A DNA stretch of 64,000 nucleotides from a virus, in the IMG/VR virus record IMGVR_UViG_3300030060_003348, positions 1 through 64,000 of that record; one strand, given 5' to 3'. The notes beneath the pieces are model-generated. The model was not told the DNA's origin. It searched no databases and worked only from the letters and a program-made list of their open reading frames with translations. Every line of letters begins with the position of its first letter. Positions within the stretch are counted from its first letter, which is position 1. The position numbers and the translations under genes were made by a program. Below, in pieces: positions 15,901 to 25,740 of the stretch.

Positions 15901-18900
15901 AACTGACTTGTTTTGCCTAACCTATTGTCTTGTGTATCAGAATCAATAATAGGACCTAAAGCTTGGTCGAAAGTGGCTAGCAATAAATCCATTTCATTAT
16001 CATGCTCTAACAATATTTGATTTCTAGCATCTACATCATTTACGCCCCTTAGCTTACTAGCTAATTGTAATGTTTGTTCAAAAATTCTATTTTGAAGAGG
16101 AGCGCTTGGATCAATATGCTCTCCTTTACTATTTAATAGTTCTCCAGTTTTTCTTAAATCACCATTAGATAATTCAAAAGCTCTTTCAAAGTCTGGGTGG
16201 TTTCTATTTACATTATCTGTTTTTGTTGTTGTTGGTTTTCCAGTTTTTGTTAAATAAGGAGCTTGTGAACCGTCAACAACTTTAACCATGCTTAAGTCTG
16301 TTAAAGCTCTAAAACCATTAACATTGTTACCAGCCATTTGATATATTAAAGCTGCAGCTGTAGAAAAACTAGGATCTTCCTCTACTAAAGCGGCTAGCTC
16401 TTTAACTAAATACTTAAGCATTTTTTTATTAGCGTTGTTAGCAGCGTCAATTTTAGGTTGTAATGCTCTTATTTTAGCTCTTTTTTCTTCGGCTGGTATG
16501 TCAAGGTTTAAAACATCTTGAATTTCTTTCATTAACCCATACTTAGAGTTTAACAACTGAACATCTTTCATCCAACTAAGCTTAGGATCATTTTTTGCTT
16601 TTGCTATTTTATTATCAATAGCTTGTCTTGTAGAGTAAAACTCACCAGGTTTTCCAGTTGATCTTTTTTCTTTAGCACCGTCTAATATTCTAGGGTTATT
16701 TAAACCAAAGAAAGTATAACCACCTATAGCGTCTAAAGCTTGACCTGGTAGTCTTTTAACCATACCTAAAACACCTCTATTTAATTGTTGTCTATGGTCA
16801 CCGTTTTTAAACGTAGACGAAGCGTTTTCAATATAATCATTTTTATAAGCACTGTACTCGTCCCCCCAGTTTGAATTTTTAGTTAAGTATATATAACCTT
16901 TTGTTTTGCCAAACATATTGTATAAACCTGTAGCCTTAAAAGCGTTTACTAAATGTGGGTCATAACCTTGTAGTAAATGATCTAACTCTTTATTTTCTTT
17001 TATACCACCTTGAGGAACTTGCTGAACAATATCTTTTAACATGTTGTTTAAGTCTTCTTGTATAGCATCTCCTACTAAGTCGTTAGAAGGTGTTTCACCT
17101 TCGTAACTAAACTTAGCGTCACCTCTTTGCATTTGTCTACCTATTTCCTCAACGTAGTTTTCAGCTAAAATTCTATCAAATAAGTCTTGTCGTCCTTTAA
17201 ATATTTCAGACATAGGTCCATCGTTGTTTAGATCATTTTTAAACGTCTCTAAACCATATTCTTGACCTATCATTAAAGCTAACTTATCTAAACCATTTCT
17301 ACGCATATCAGTCATAGTTTCTCCTTTAGCAAACTCACTAAGCATTTCTGCGTTTGAAACTCTAGTGTCTGCGGCTGGGTGTCTTCTCATAACTTGAGGA
17401 CCAGAGGTATTACCTCTATAAGGACCAACGTCTGCAGCGTTCCATCTATCTATTTTTTTACCTTGCCAATCACTAGTCCAGTTAGGAGTAAACGTTGTTG
17501 TACCATCATCATTTTTAACCCTAGTACCACCAACAGATTTTTGAACAGTTTTGGGTAGGTTTTTTGCTAACCAACTTGTCGGCGCTGATCTTAATATAGA
17601 TAATCTATTTTTTGGATTAGTTAAAAAAGCCTCAACTTCAGCTTTTGTTTTACCAATAGTGTTTAGTATAGCTTTATGTATAACACCATTTTTCTCACCA
17701 AATGCTTTTTTAAGTGCAGATATTAAAGGTGTTGTAAATTTGTTTTTAGAAATCTCTTGGTCTACAGCGGGTAGTTTAACACCAATGTCTATTAATATTT
17801 GATCTACTATATTTTGATTATCTTGACTTGTAACGTCTAAATTTTCAGTCAAAGGTAATTCAGGGTTTGTTATAGATTCAGCTTCGTTACTAAAAGCGTC
17901 TTCAGCTGTAAGGTCAGACTCAACGCCCTTAGCGTCTTCAATTTTAACAGCTATACCCATACCGCCCTTATCAGTTATAGATTGTATACCCAGCTCACTA
18001 GCAATATCTTTTGATCTTTCATTTAGTAAAAACGATACGTAACCATCTAGTTTCATACCATCTGTTTTGTACTCTTTACTTATTAATTCCCAAGCTTTTA
18101 TTACAGCCGCTTCTTTAAACTCATTTCTAGTAACACCATTTCTAGCGTCTGGAACTATAGGATCATATAGTTTTTTAGTTATAGTTTCTACAATACCACC
18201 TATTTCGTTTGCTAACTCTGAGTCTAAAACTGTATCGGCTAGCTTGCCATCTGGAGCAAAAGTTAACATGTCTAAAGCCATAGCTTCTGCATCAGCTTTT
18301 GTTGGTACTCTCGGCATACCATCATTATCTACGGCTCTTTGTTCTAGTTTACCCTGTAAATCACTAGACGTTCTATATCCTTCTTTAGTTCTATCAGCAT
18401 CTTGTTCAGCTGCTTTAAGTTTTCTTTGTTGTAGTAAACCAACTTCTCCTTTTTCAAAACCAGTTAAGTAACTACCCATCCAAGCTGCAGCGTCGTTTTT
18501 ATTATTTATTTTAAAGTCACCACCTTTAATACCACGCATCCTGTTCATGAAACCAGTCTGATCTTGCTTCTTTATTTGGTTTAAATATTTTATATTTTTA
18601 TTTTGACGAAGTTCGTCTTGTACAGACTTTGTATACTCATCTTTAGCTTCCGGTGTTTGATTTTCAAAAGGTAAATCAGGTATATATCTACTGTCGTCTG
18701 TAAACTTACTATTTCTATCAATAACATCTTGGTGTATAGAAGGCATGTTTTCCGTTACGTATTCATTTAAGTAACCAGCATAACTTTCTCTTTCAGACTC
18801 ACTCATAGCTGTATCATCAATAAAGTGACCTATTTCATGAGATATAGCGGTACCAGCTAATAAATTACCTTGAGCAACAGCTTTTTGTGTAGCATTTATT

Positions 18901-21900
18901 TCTGTAGTGATGTATTTATTACCTAGAATAGCTGCTTTTACTTTTCCTTGGTTTATACCTTGTATTATTTCATCAGCTTTCTCTTCTGTAATAAAACCAT
19001 CATCTACAGCTTTGTAAACTTTTTGTTTCAAATCATCAAGCCCATTAGCCTCATTTATTTCTAGACCTTTTAAACTCTGATCTTGTAGCATGCTAGCAGC
19101 ACTAACCATACCTTGTTGAGCTAAAACTAAAGCCTCACCTTTTCTAGCATTAGCATATTGACCCACTCTATTGTATAAAGCGTCTTCAGCTTTTTTCAAG
19201 TCTGATGGAACTCTTTTTCTATTGTTTAAAAGCAACCATTCTGCTTTAGTTATACCATTACCTTCATTATCAGTGTAGATACTTCTCTCTACACTTTCCT
19301 TCATCTTTGTATCTTTCTTTAGTTTGTTTACTTCTTTAGTGTCTCTTTTTTCTTTTAACGCTTCGTTAACAGCTATAGCCTTGTCTTTAGCACTTAACTC
19401 TAAAAACTTAGGGTCTTTAGCAATTAGTTTTTCAGCCATAGCCACGCCTTCAGGTCCAAACAACTTGTGTACAACACCTTCTGATTTTACGCTACCATCA
19501 TTGTTGTATTCTACAGTGTGAGCTGTTTTATCGTTTCCATAATCAAAACTACCTTTTTGTTTTGCTATAGAGTCTTTAGCTATTTTTAATTTAGTTTTAA
19601 AGTCTCTTTTTTCAGACATATCCAAACCAGAAACATGCTTGTCTATTTTTTGCTCTATCACGGCTTCAGAATCACCAGCCACAACACCAGCCTCAGCATA
19701 CAAACCTTGAAGGTTTTTATTTGAAACTATAATTTCTTGAACTGCGTCTGGACCTAACATTAAAGCATCCATTTCAACCTCTTGATTAAGCTTAGCCATT
19801 TTTCTTATTTGCTCAAGCTTAGCATCTTGTAAAGCTTTTAAGTCTGCTTGGAATTTTTTTGAACCAGGATCTCCTTGTAAATTATTTATAGCATTATCTA
19901 TTTTTGCAAGCTCTGGCTTTACTTCATTAAACCATGTGTTTCTAACATCTTTGTTTGCAACATGAGCTATTATATTACTATAAGCATTACCAGTAACAGC
20001 CATTGGTCCTGATGATATTATAGTAGAGTAGAAAGTTTCTTTAGCTTCTGTTCCTAAATCTTCCCAAACATCATCTCCAAGTATAAAAGCATCTCCTAGT
20101 TTATCAAAACCTAAAGCCGCAAATTCCTCAACAAGTTCACTACCAACCATACCACCAGCTCCAGCCGTAAAGTTTAGTAATCTACCACCTATACCTCTAA
20201 CCATTTGATCACCAGCGTTAGAAGTAAAAGCACCAGTCATCAACCCTTTAAACTTCATAGCATTTACAGCGGTACCAGCAACAAGCATAACACCAGCCTC
20301 AGTAACACCAGCTAAGTTAGATGCCCAGTTAATTTGCGAAGAAGTTAAACCACCCATACTTATGGTTTCGTTTAGTGCTATCGCTTGTTTCTTATATTCT
20401 TTATAACTTATATTTCCATCTTTGTAATGCTTTTCCAACTCTTTCAAATCAAGCTTGGCTTTATCAGCCATTTCATTTCTTTTTTCTAAAGAAGATCTTT
20501 TACCACCAGCACTACTAAGACCATATAAACTAGCAGTTGTAGCTGTTGCACCAGATATTCCTAAGACAGCACCACCAGGAACCACAAAACTTGAAGCTGT
20601 AGCAATTATCATATTACCAGCTTGTTGATTAAAAGTTCTCCAAGATGTAAAACCTACTTGATCAAACTCTCTAGCTTCGTCCATAGTTAGCTTTGTTTGA
20701 AAAGCAGACTTAGCGTCATTAAAATTTTGAGATTGTTCTACAGCCCAGTCATTACCAAACGCAGCTGGTATGTTATAACCAAAACTTCTAAAACCATCAA
20801 AAAAGTCTTGCCATACTATTTTACCACCATCAAACTCTTTGTTTACTAAAGCTTTTAACTTGTCGTTATCTTCTGTCTCGTCTAAATGTTTTTCTCTCCA
20901 CTGATCAATTTTAGTTTGATACTCAACACCAGCGTTCTCAGCTGTAGATTTTAAAGTTCTACTTTGTTCTAATAAACCTTCTAATTTTTCTTGATAATAC
21001 TTTTGTTTTTTAGGATCTGGATGTGTAACTACACAAGTTTGATTATCACCTTCTCCGTATATCTCAACACCACAGCCATCTTTTTTCATGTTTAAGCTAA
21101 TGTTTTGTAGTCTTCTTTCTAATACGGCAGAATCATTATTAACTTGATCAACTAGTTTTAAATAACCAGCCTGTAATTGCTGACCTTCTCTTTCTATTGA
21201 TTTACTTGTTTTATTAACAATGTCTTTAGCACCTATTCTTACATCTATATTTTCATCATGACCTACAAAAACTTCATAAGCTAAATCACCTTTACGGTTC
21301 GCTATAGTATTTTTCTCATCGTTTAACCTTTCAGATGACAATGCTTTTTGGCTATTAACATACTTTTCAAGCTCAGCGTACTCCTCCTCAGATATTTGAC
21401 CCTTCATATCCTTTAAAATATTGTCATATCTTTTTTGCTCCCAACCATCTACTGTTACTAAACCTTTTACCATTGGTGGTGCGCCTTCATAAGTTGCATA
21501 TACGTTTGGCACCATTTTTTCCTCTTGTATAGGTTTTTCTAAATGAGCTTTAATTAACACTTTTGATTCTTGAGAAAACACAGGGTTGTTATCAAGATCA
21601 AACATTACATTTTTTCTAGCTCTACCACTAGTCCAATAACTTTTTGTTATTTCATCATCTGAAATGGTTGCTAAAGTATCATCAATTTTTGCTTGCCTAA
21701 CATTTATACCTTCTACTCTTTTACTAGTGCTAAGATCATCTATTTTATCATATTCCTCTGGGCTTAAGTTATCATAAAACCACTTAGTCATTTGGTTAGC
21801 GTCTGTAAATACAACTTCACCATCAGGAGTGTTAACGGTGTATGACATGTGTAATAAGTCCCAATCGTCAAGATTTTGCTTAACAGAATATGGTAAACCA

Positions 21901-23210
21901 GCCTCTTTAAAAACCTGATTAACACCATCAACACCTTCCTTGCTAAGTTTACTACTGTCCATCATTTGTCGTTCACCTAGTTGTGCGGCAAGTGAAAAGT
22001 TTATTTTATCACCTTGTTTGTTATAATCTTGTATAAAATTATCTAACACACCTTTTTGCTCTCTAAAACCTTTTTCGCTAAATGGCTGTAGATCAACAAT
22101 GTAAGGCTCTGATCTCCACGGTACGTTTATTTTTACAGCGTTTCCAGTTCCATACTCTTCAACATTAATACCTGGAAAGTTTGATTCTATACCCTCTCTA
22201 ACTGTTGACTCGTTTTTATTAACCCAAGTTGTCGTATTTCTATAATCAAAATCATCGTCTTTGCCTAAAGCAAGAACTTTTGTTTGTTCTTCATCTGTCA
22301 AGCTACTTGCCCACCAAGAGTTTTGCTCTTTCCCTTTTCTTATAATTTCACTTGCAGTTTTAACATCGCTAAAAGGTTGTGGTGCATACAAAAAGTTTTC
22401 AACTTCTTCATCGCTAGGTTTTACACCACTCTTTATTTTTTGTTCTGGGCTTAATATGTTTTGCATCCTATTAGTAAACTTCTCACCCATTGGCTCACCT
22501 CTTTGTTCTTTTTGAACAACGCTAACACCACCTATAGGTTGTTTCCACCATTGACCATCTATAAATACAAATCTATTTTCGTTTTGTATGTAGGAACCAT
22601 CTGGTTCAGCGGTTAAACCCATGTCGTCTAAACTAGTAGGATTTTCTTTTTTTCTTTCTATTTCTTTCTTAGCGCTCAATGCTTTGTAGTAAGCCTCTCT
22701 ATTAAAAGCATCTTTACCAAAGTGACCAAATTCCTGACCTATACTTACATAAGCTGGGTTGGTTATTTTATCATCTTCTATTTTAGGATCAACTTCTATC
22801 CAGTTTTCAGAACCTTTCTTTTTAGTATAATATACAGGTTTATTATCATCTCCAACCCCAAACTTATATTCGTAACCCCCTTGCTCTATTACTTGGTCTG
22901 GCTGTATCTCTTGTGATTCCGAAGAACCACTTTCCGATTTTGAATCCGTATCTCCGGATACTATTTGAGGCTCTCCAGTCGTATCGGTCGTCTGAGAGCC
23001 TCCTGTCTTTCCCTCTTGTAAATCAGCCCAAACCTGCTCTGGTGTTTTCCAAGTTCCATCAGCGTTTTTGTGCTCACTGTTAGGGTCTTTTTCTTTTTCC
23101 ATTGTTGCCATTAAACTATTGTAATGCGCAGCAACTTTTCCAATGTTTTCTTGTGGTTGTCCATCATCGGCCATTCTTTTAAGAATGTCACCAAGTATTT
23201 CTCTATTCAT
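12996..23210 (-). CDS. Giant polyvalent internal virion protein, 3404 residues
   Basis: The largest gene, following two internal virion protein genes. The N-terminal 1-150 region is polar and low in complexity. A hydrophobic, Gly/Ala-rich stretch at about 866-902 and another near 970 could cross membranes. A zincin metallopeptidase motif, SHEIGHFIDD, lies near 1457 (H1458, E1459, H1462). A HAD-like phosphatase domain starts with AFDFDETLID (D2508, D2510) and continues with ILTARPAEA and VDDALPN. Residues about 2710-3330 look like a conserved large C-terminal domain of giant phage proteins (similar in style to LPD38 of polyvalent proteins). A K/E-rich helix follows, and the end has a Cys/His knuckle (CSARTRKGKGPRC, then CYAHQ). 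It is probably packaged and ejected with the genome to protect or prepare it. Domain calls are by motif. Confidence 0.85.
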   Translation of the reverse strand: MNREILGDILKRMADDGQPQENIGKVAAHYNSLMATMEKEKDPNSEHKNADGTWKTPEQVWADLQEGKTGGSQTTDTTGEPQIVSGDTDSKSESGSSESQEIQPDQVIEQGGYEYKFGVGDDNKPVYYTKKKGSENWIEVDPKIEDDKITNPAYVSIGQEFGHFGKDAFNREAYYKALSAKKEIERKKENPTSLDDMGLTAEPDGSYIQNENRFVFIDGQWWKQPIGGVSVVQKEQRGEPMGEKFTNRMQNILSPEQKIKSGVKPSDEEVENFLYAPQPFSDVKTASEIIRKGKEQNSWWASSLTDEEQTKVLALGKDDDFDYRNTTTWVNKNESTVREGIESNFPGINVEEYGTGNAVKINVPWRSEPYIVDLQPFSEKGFREQKGVLDNFIQDYNKQGDKINFSLAAQLGERQMMDSSKLSKEGVDGVNQVFKEAGLPYSVKQNLDDWDLLHMSYTVNTPDGEVVFTDANQMTKWFYDNLSPEEYDKIDDLSTSKRVEGINVRQAKIDDTLATISDDEITKSYWTSGRARKNVMFDLDNNPVFSQESKVLIKAHLEKPIQEEKMVPNVYATYEGAPPMVKGLVTVDGWEQKRYDNILKDMKGQISEEEYAELEKYVNSQKALSSERLNDEKNTIANRKGDLAYEVFVGHDENIDVRIGAKDIVNKTSKSIEREGQQLQAGYLKLVDQVNNDSAVLERRLQNISLNMKKDGCGVEIYGEGDNQTCVVTHPDPKKQKYYQEKLEGLLEQSRTLKSTAENAGVEYQTKIDQWREKHLDETEDNDKLKALVNKEFDGGKIVWQDFFDGFRSFGYNIPAAFGNDWAVEQSQNFNDAKSAFQTKLTMDEAREFDQVGFTSWRTFNQQAGNMIIATASSFVVPGGAVLGISGATATTASLYGLSSAGGKRSSLEKRNEMADKAKLDLKELEKHYKDGNISYKEYKKQAIALNETISMGGLTSSQINWASNLAGVTEAGVMLVAGTAVNAMKFKGLMTGAFTSNAGDQMVRGIGGRLLNFTAGAGGMVGSELVEEFAALGFDKLGDAFILGDDVWEDLGTEAKETFYSTIISSGPMAVTGNAYSNIIAHVANKDVRNTWFNEVKPELAKIDNAINNLQGDPGSKKFQADLKALQDAKLEQIRKMAKLNQEVEMDALMLGPDAVQEIIVSNKNLQGLYAEAGVVAGDSEAVIEQKIDKHVSGLDMSEKRDFKTKLKIAKDSIAKQKGSFDYGNDKTAHTVEYNNDGSVKSEGVVHKLFGPEGVAMAEKLIAKDPKFLELSAKDKAIAVNEALKEKRDTKEVNKLKKDTKMKESVERSIYTDNEGNGITKAEWLLLNNRKRVPSDLKKAEDALYNRVGQYANARKGEALVLAQQGMVSAASMLQDQSLKGLEINEANGLDDLKQKVYKAVDDGFITEEKADEIIQGINQGKVKAAILGNKYITTEINATQKAVAQGNLLAGTAISHEIGHFIDDTAMSESERESYAGYLNEYVTENMPSIHQDVIDRNSKFTDDSRYIPDLPFENQTPEAKDEYTKSVQDELRQNKNIKYLNQIKKQDQTGFMNRMRGIKGGDFKINNKNDAAAWMGSYLTGFEKGEVGLLQQRKLKAAEQDADRTKEGYRTSSDLQGKLEQRAVDNDGMPRVPTKADAEAMALDMLTFAPDGKLADTVLDSELANEIGGIVETITKKLYDPIVPDARNGVTRNEFKEAAVIKAWELISKEYKTDGMKLDGYVSFLLNERSKDIASELGIQSITDKGGMGIAVKIEDAKGVESDLTAEDAFSNEAESITNPELPLTENLDVTSQDNQNIVDQILIDIGVKLPAVDQEISKNKFTTPLISALKKAFGEKNGVIHKAILNTIGKTKAEVEAFLTNPKNRLSILRSAPTSWLAKNLPKTVQKSVGGTRVKNDDGTTTFTPNWTSDWQGKKIDRWNAADVGPYRGNTSGPQVMRRHPAADTRVSNAEMLSEFAKGETMTDMRRNGLDKLALMIGQEYGLETFKNDLNNDGPMSEIFKGRQDLFDRILAENYVEEIGRQMQRGDAKFSYEGETPSNDLVGDAIQEDLNNMLKDIVQQVPQGGIKENKELDHLLQGYDPHLVNAFKATGLYNMFGKTKGYIYLTKNSNWGDEYSAYKNDYIENASSTFKNGDHRQQLNRGVLGMVKRLPGQALDAIGGYTFFGLNNPRILDGAKEKRSTGKPGEFYSTRQAIDNKIAKAKNDPKLSWMKDVQLLNSKYGLMKEIQDVLNLDIPAEEKRAKIRALQPKIDAANNANKKMLKYLVKELAALVEEDPSFSTAAALIYQMAGNNVNGFRALTDLSMVKVVDGSQAPYLTKTGKPTTTKTDNVNRNHPDFERAFELSNGDLRKTGELLNSKGEHIDPSAPLQNRIFEQTLQLASKLRGVNDVDARNQILLEHDNEMDLLLATFDQALGPIIDSDTQDNRLGKTSQLGYARNYVINDQVKNYVDLKSGEQASGLIDAKTSMMVQSLAQSTRLDLKISDKAKQNVRTSQGESRGMSAFDFDETLIDGGENKIIATKDGESVTISSADWPILGPRYAAEGFDFDFSDFINVKGGVEGPLMQKFRNRIKKYGIENNYILTARPAEAAPAIQAWLKQQGIEMPLENITGLGNSTGEAKAQWMLGKFAEGYNDMYFVDDALPNVEAVQNVIDQLDIKGKAAQVRLSQADPSVEFNGILEDVFGVGKEKVFSEAKGKQRGKGKGMFRIFIPPSAEDFKGLLYNFLGKGKQGEGHLAFFKRTLIDPFAKAQRQVDKAQQALTNDYRTVKKKHKPFHNKLTKTLPGTEFTYDQGVRILLWDRAGYEIPGLSETDKNRVIAAIKKHPDALAYANDLSMISKQENGYSKPGEFWVTETIGSDLSSMVQKIGREEFLEPFKENRRQVFGEWQGKKLVGPNMNKIEALFGVRFREALTDMLWRMENGSNRNFGSNRLVNSFANWINNSVGAIMFFNARSAVLQTLSTVNFINFGDNNIFKAAKAFANQPQFWKDFAMLFNSDMLKQRRAGLKTDINQNELAAVARKHKGNPKAILQHLLRLGFLPTQIADSFAISLGGASFYRNRVDALIKKGMTRAEAEQQAFIDFQEKAEETQQSSRPDLISQQQASALGRFILAFQNTPMQYARLTKKAALDLINRRGSDRQNISKILYYGAVQNMIFSSLQQAMFKYMFDDEEDEERQRTSTMRVGNSMLDGFLRGTGVYGAIASTLKNMIMRFIEEDKRKGNADYARVLIEGLNLSPPIGSKSRKLYSGLTTYKFKKDEMYEMDKLTIDNPMYQTIGNTVSAITNFPLDRIVNKTNNIKQAMNQNNEAWQRIALMMGWNTWDLGVQNEGVQASTERIRKVKELERKKKREAKRLEEKKQKEKERKEREAREVQCSARTRKGKGPRCKNRTENKNGKCYAHQ

Positions 23211-23218
23211 ATTTTATT

Positions 23219-24487
23219 TTATTGTTTTGGTGGGTACATTGCCAACAATTCCTCTTTGGTCATGTTTTTAAATCTGTCAGAAGCCATGCTGACTGGAGCG
23301 TAAGTACCGTCAGATTGCAAAGCGTAAAACTGCTGGGTATTATTCTCTTCGTTTACTTCTTTTTTTATAGCTGTGCTTCTACTGTATTCTTTGTCATATT
23401 GTTGTTTTACAAAATTTGAAAAATAACCAGCCATCAAACCTCTTGTTCTATCTTCATCATAAAGATCGTTGTCAGGATTTGTTAAAGCGTCAGTTATTAA
23501 AGCTTGATCAGCTTCATTTAATAAAGCTAACTCCTGTTTATCAATTTTACCATCGTTATTTATGTCTATACTACCTTTACCCAACAAGGCTTCGTTTCCA
23601 GCCGCATCAGGTCTATTTGCTAAACTAGGATCAATACCTAGTGATTCATAAGTCATACCGGTTATTTCTGGGTTTGTCTTTATAGCTTCAATAAAAGGTT
23701 TGCCATTTTCTAAAACATCGTCATGCATTAAAGATTTTAAATTGGCGTTTCTAAGAGTGTTGTCCATTTGAGAAGTAGTTTTAACCATATCAAAAGGTTC
23801 TCCTTCTACACCTTCTTCTTTAAATCTTTTCGCGGCTTCTTTAGCTTTGTCAGAGACGTTTATAGCTTGCTCTCTAATGTTAGACATTGTTTTAAAATCC
23901 TGTTTATGCTCGTTCATCATTCTTTCTATTTCACTAGTGTTTTTCCACCCTTCAGGAGTTTCAACCTCCATAACCCTTTTACCATCAACCATACTAACTC
24001 TTTTTTTAGAGTTGTTATTCATAAAAGCGTTAAAAATACCCTGTTCTTTTTCGCTAACAGAATTAGACCAGTCTTTTTGCTCTTGAGCTTCTGCCATAGC
24101 TGTGGTTAAGTCCTTTGTTTGACCTACCAAAGCACCCAACTCATTTTGCTCTTGCATTATCATTCTGTTCTTTTTGTTTTTACCATGAGAAGCGTTATAA
24201 GAATATTGATCATGCATACCGCTAACCTCACCTTCGATACAATCATACCAGCTAGTCCCTAAAGAACCTCCTTTTTCTAAAATATCATTAGCTAAATCAT
24301 CACCTTCTTTTTTCTTTGCTTTTCTATCAGCAACAATATCTTTAACAGCTTGATCACTTATTTCCATAAGTTTATCCATACCTTTAGCCATACCGTCTTG
24401 ACCATCTTGAGGTGTTCCGGCTATAGCGGCATTGTACGCGCCTTGTACTAATGTTTGATCTGCTTGTTTTAATGGTGTTTTACTCAT
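23219..24487 (-). CDS. Probable internal virion protein with EF-hand-like loop
   Basis: A 422-residue, mostly helical, polar protein just upstream of the giant gene in transcription order. Residues 308-319 (DINNDGKIDKQE) form a textbook EF-hand calcium loop with D, N, D, G, I, D and E in the expected positions. Position in the cluster suggests an ejected protein comparable to the gp15 type of T7-like phages, but there is no sequence match I can name. Helical segments with EQ-rich heptads occur throughout. Confidence 0.7.
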   Translation of the reverse strand: MSKTPLKQADQTLVQGAYNAAIAGTPQDGQDGMAKGMDKLMEISDQAVKDIVADRKAKKKEGDDLANDILEKGGSLGTSWYDCIEGEVSGMHDQYSYNASHGKNKKNRMIMQEQNELGALVGQTKDLTTAMAEAQEQKDWSNSVSEKEQGIFNAFMNNNSKKRVSMVDGKRVMEVETPEGWKNTSEIERMMNEHKQDFKTMSNIREQAINVSDKAKEAAKRFKEEGVEGEPFDMVKTTSQMDNTLRNANLKSLMHDDVLENGKPFIEAIKTNPEITGMTYESLGIDPSLANRPDAAGNEALLGKGSIDINNDGKIDKQELALLNEADQALITDALTNPDNDLYDEDRTRGLMAGYFSNFVKQQYDKEYSRSTAIKKEVNEENNTQQFYALQSDGTYAPVSMASDRFKNMTKEELLAMYPPKQ

Positions 24488-24498
24488 AATTATATTTT

Positions 24499-25242
24499 TT
24501 AATATCCTGGGTATTCTCTTTTCTGAAGATCTGGTCCTCCCGTGTTAACGGGTAGTTTCTCCATAGGTAGCTTCTCCATAGGCGTGCTAGGTGTTGGACC
24601 TTGAGGTTTACCTTGGAACATACCTGCGTCAGCCATACCAGTTAAACCGCCAGCTAACGAACCAGCTGCACCAGTAATACCAGACCACATTTTTGCGTCG
24701 GCAGCAGCAACTTTTTGACCAGCAGCAGCTGTTTCAGATTGTGCCATACCTAACATAGTTGATACCTTGTTTCTTTCCATATCACGTGACATAATCTCAC
24801 CTTGTCTTTCCATTCCTTGTAGTCTTGAAGCTTCACTTCTTTCAGCCATTTGGTTTGACTGCTCTTGCTTACCAATAGATATGGCAGATTTTTGAGCGTC
24901 CATACTTCCTTGATTAGCTAATGTTTGTGCTAAGGCGGCAATACCAGATCCACCAGCAGCACCTTTCATTTGTTGCATTATGTTAGCTTGATTTTGTTGT
25001 TGTTGTTGTTTCATAAAATCAGCTTCTTGTTGGTTGACCGTTAAGTCTTCCATAGTGTTTTCCATGTTAGCGTAAGGATTACTAGTGTCTAATTTTTCAA
25101 ACTTTTCTTTTTGTCTTTGCATTTCCGCCTTTGCCTTTTTTTCTTCTTGCAAGGCTTTTTTCTTTGCTTTAGAACCAGATATAGCTTTAGCTACACCAGC
25201 CCCAACACCCACGACAGCTGCTCCTGCTAGTAAAAAACTCAT
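24499..25242 (-). CDS. Internal virion protein, gp14-like
   Basis: A 247-residue protein that begins with a hydrophobic Gly/Ala helix (LLAGAAVVGVGAGVAKAISG), continues with a Lys/Glu coiled coil and a Gln-rich, Met-rich middle, and ends Pro-rich. This architecture matches small ejection proteins that insert in the inner membrane in podoviruses. It lies 11 bases before the next internal protein gene and next to the giant gene. The call rests on architecture and context. Confidence 0.7.
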   Translation of the reverse strand: MSFLLAGAAVVGVGAGVAKAISGSKAKKKALQEEKKAKAEMQRQKEKFEKLDTSNPYANMENTMEDLTVNQQEADFMKQQQQQNQANIMQQMKGAAGGSGIAALAQTLANQGSMDAQKSAISIGKQEQSNQMAERSEASRLQGMERQGEIMSRDMERNKVSTMLGMAQSETAAAGQKVAAADAKMWSGITGAAGSLAGGLTGMADAGMFQGKPQGPTPSTPMEKLPMEKLPVNTGGPDLQKREYPGY

Positions 25243-25245
25243 ATC

Positions 25246-25698
25246 TTATTTATTTTGGTTAATGTATTCTTCATATTCTTTAAAATCTTTTGCTACTATT
25301 TCTTTCTCCAACCACTCTATATCTTGAGAATTAGTAGGGTTTTTATGTATATTTACAAATATACTTTCTTCATGCGCGTATATAACTCTTTTAGTTCCAG
25401 GTGTTGCAACAACATAGCATGGTGATATGTAATCTTCTGTGACTTCTTCTGTAACAACTGAAATACGTCCGGTTAGTAAAAACCAAACATGCAAGTGTTT
25501 GTGTATAGCTCCAACAACTACAGATCCCGGGTTCATAGACATTTGCCTAACATATATTCCATCTGCAAATGTATGTTTTAATGGAAATATTTTTGAGTCT
25601 TGATGAGTAACGATATTAATCTCATCAGCATTACTAACTAACATCGATTGAAAATCTAAGATTTTCTTTCGAGTAGATAACTTTATATCTTTATTCAT
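25246..25698 (-). CDS. Cupin-fold protein
   Basis: A 150-residue protein with one predicted cupin barrel. GIYVRQMSMNPGSVVVGAIH and KHLHVWFLLTGRISVV give motif 1 with His residues suited to metal binding, and VATPGTKRVIYAHEESIFVN gives motif 2. The C-terminal helix is acidic. It lies inside the virion gene cluster, between a small beta protein and an internal virion protein. Its substrate is unknown. It may be structural, an enzyme carried along, or a regulator. Confidence 0.7.
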   Translation of the reverse strand: MNKDIKLSTRKKILDFQSMLVSNADEINIVTHQDSKIFPLKHTFADGIYVRQMSMNPGSVVVGAIHKHLHVWFLLTGRISVVTEEVTEDYISPCYVVATPGTKRVIYAHEESIFVNIHKNPTNSQDIEWLEKEIVAKDFKEYEEYINQNK

Positions 25699-25740
25699 AT
25701 TAAATTTAATTTATAGTTAAATAATCACACTTTTTTTGCG

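Noticed and set aside
18067-18471. Long plus-strand frames opposite the giant gene (also 14134-14610 and 17551-17802)
   Set aside because: They are antisense to a well-supported gene, have biased composition and no upstream signals.
12996-23210. Giant protein as a crAss-type or N4-type virion RNA polymerase
   Set aside because: The size fits, but the only DxD-like motif (FDFDETLID) is followed by HAD-phosphatase motifs, and I see no polymerase catalytic signature.
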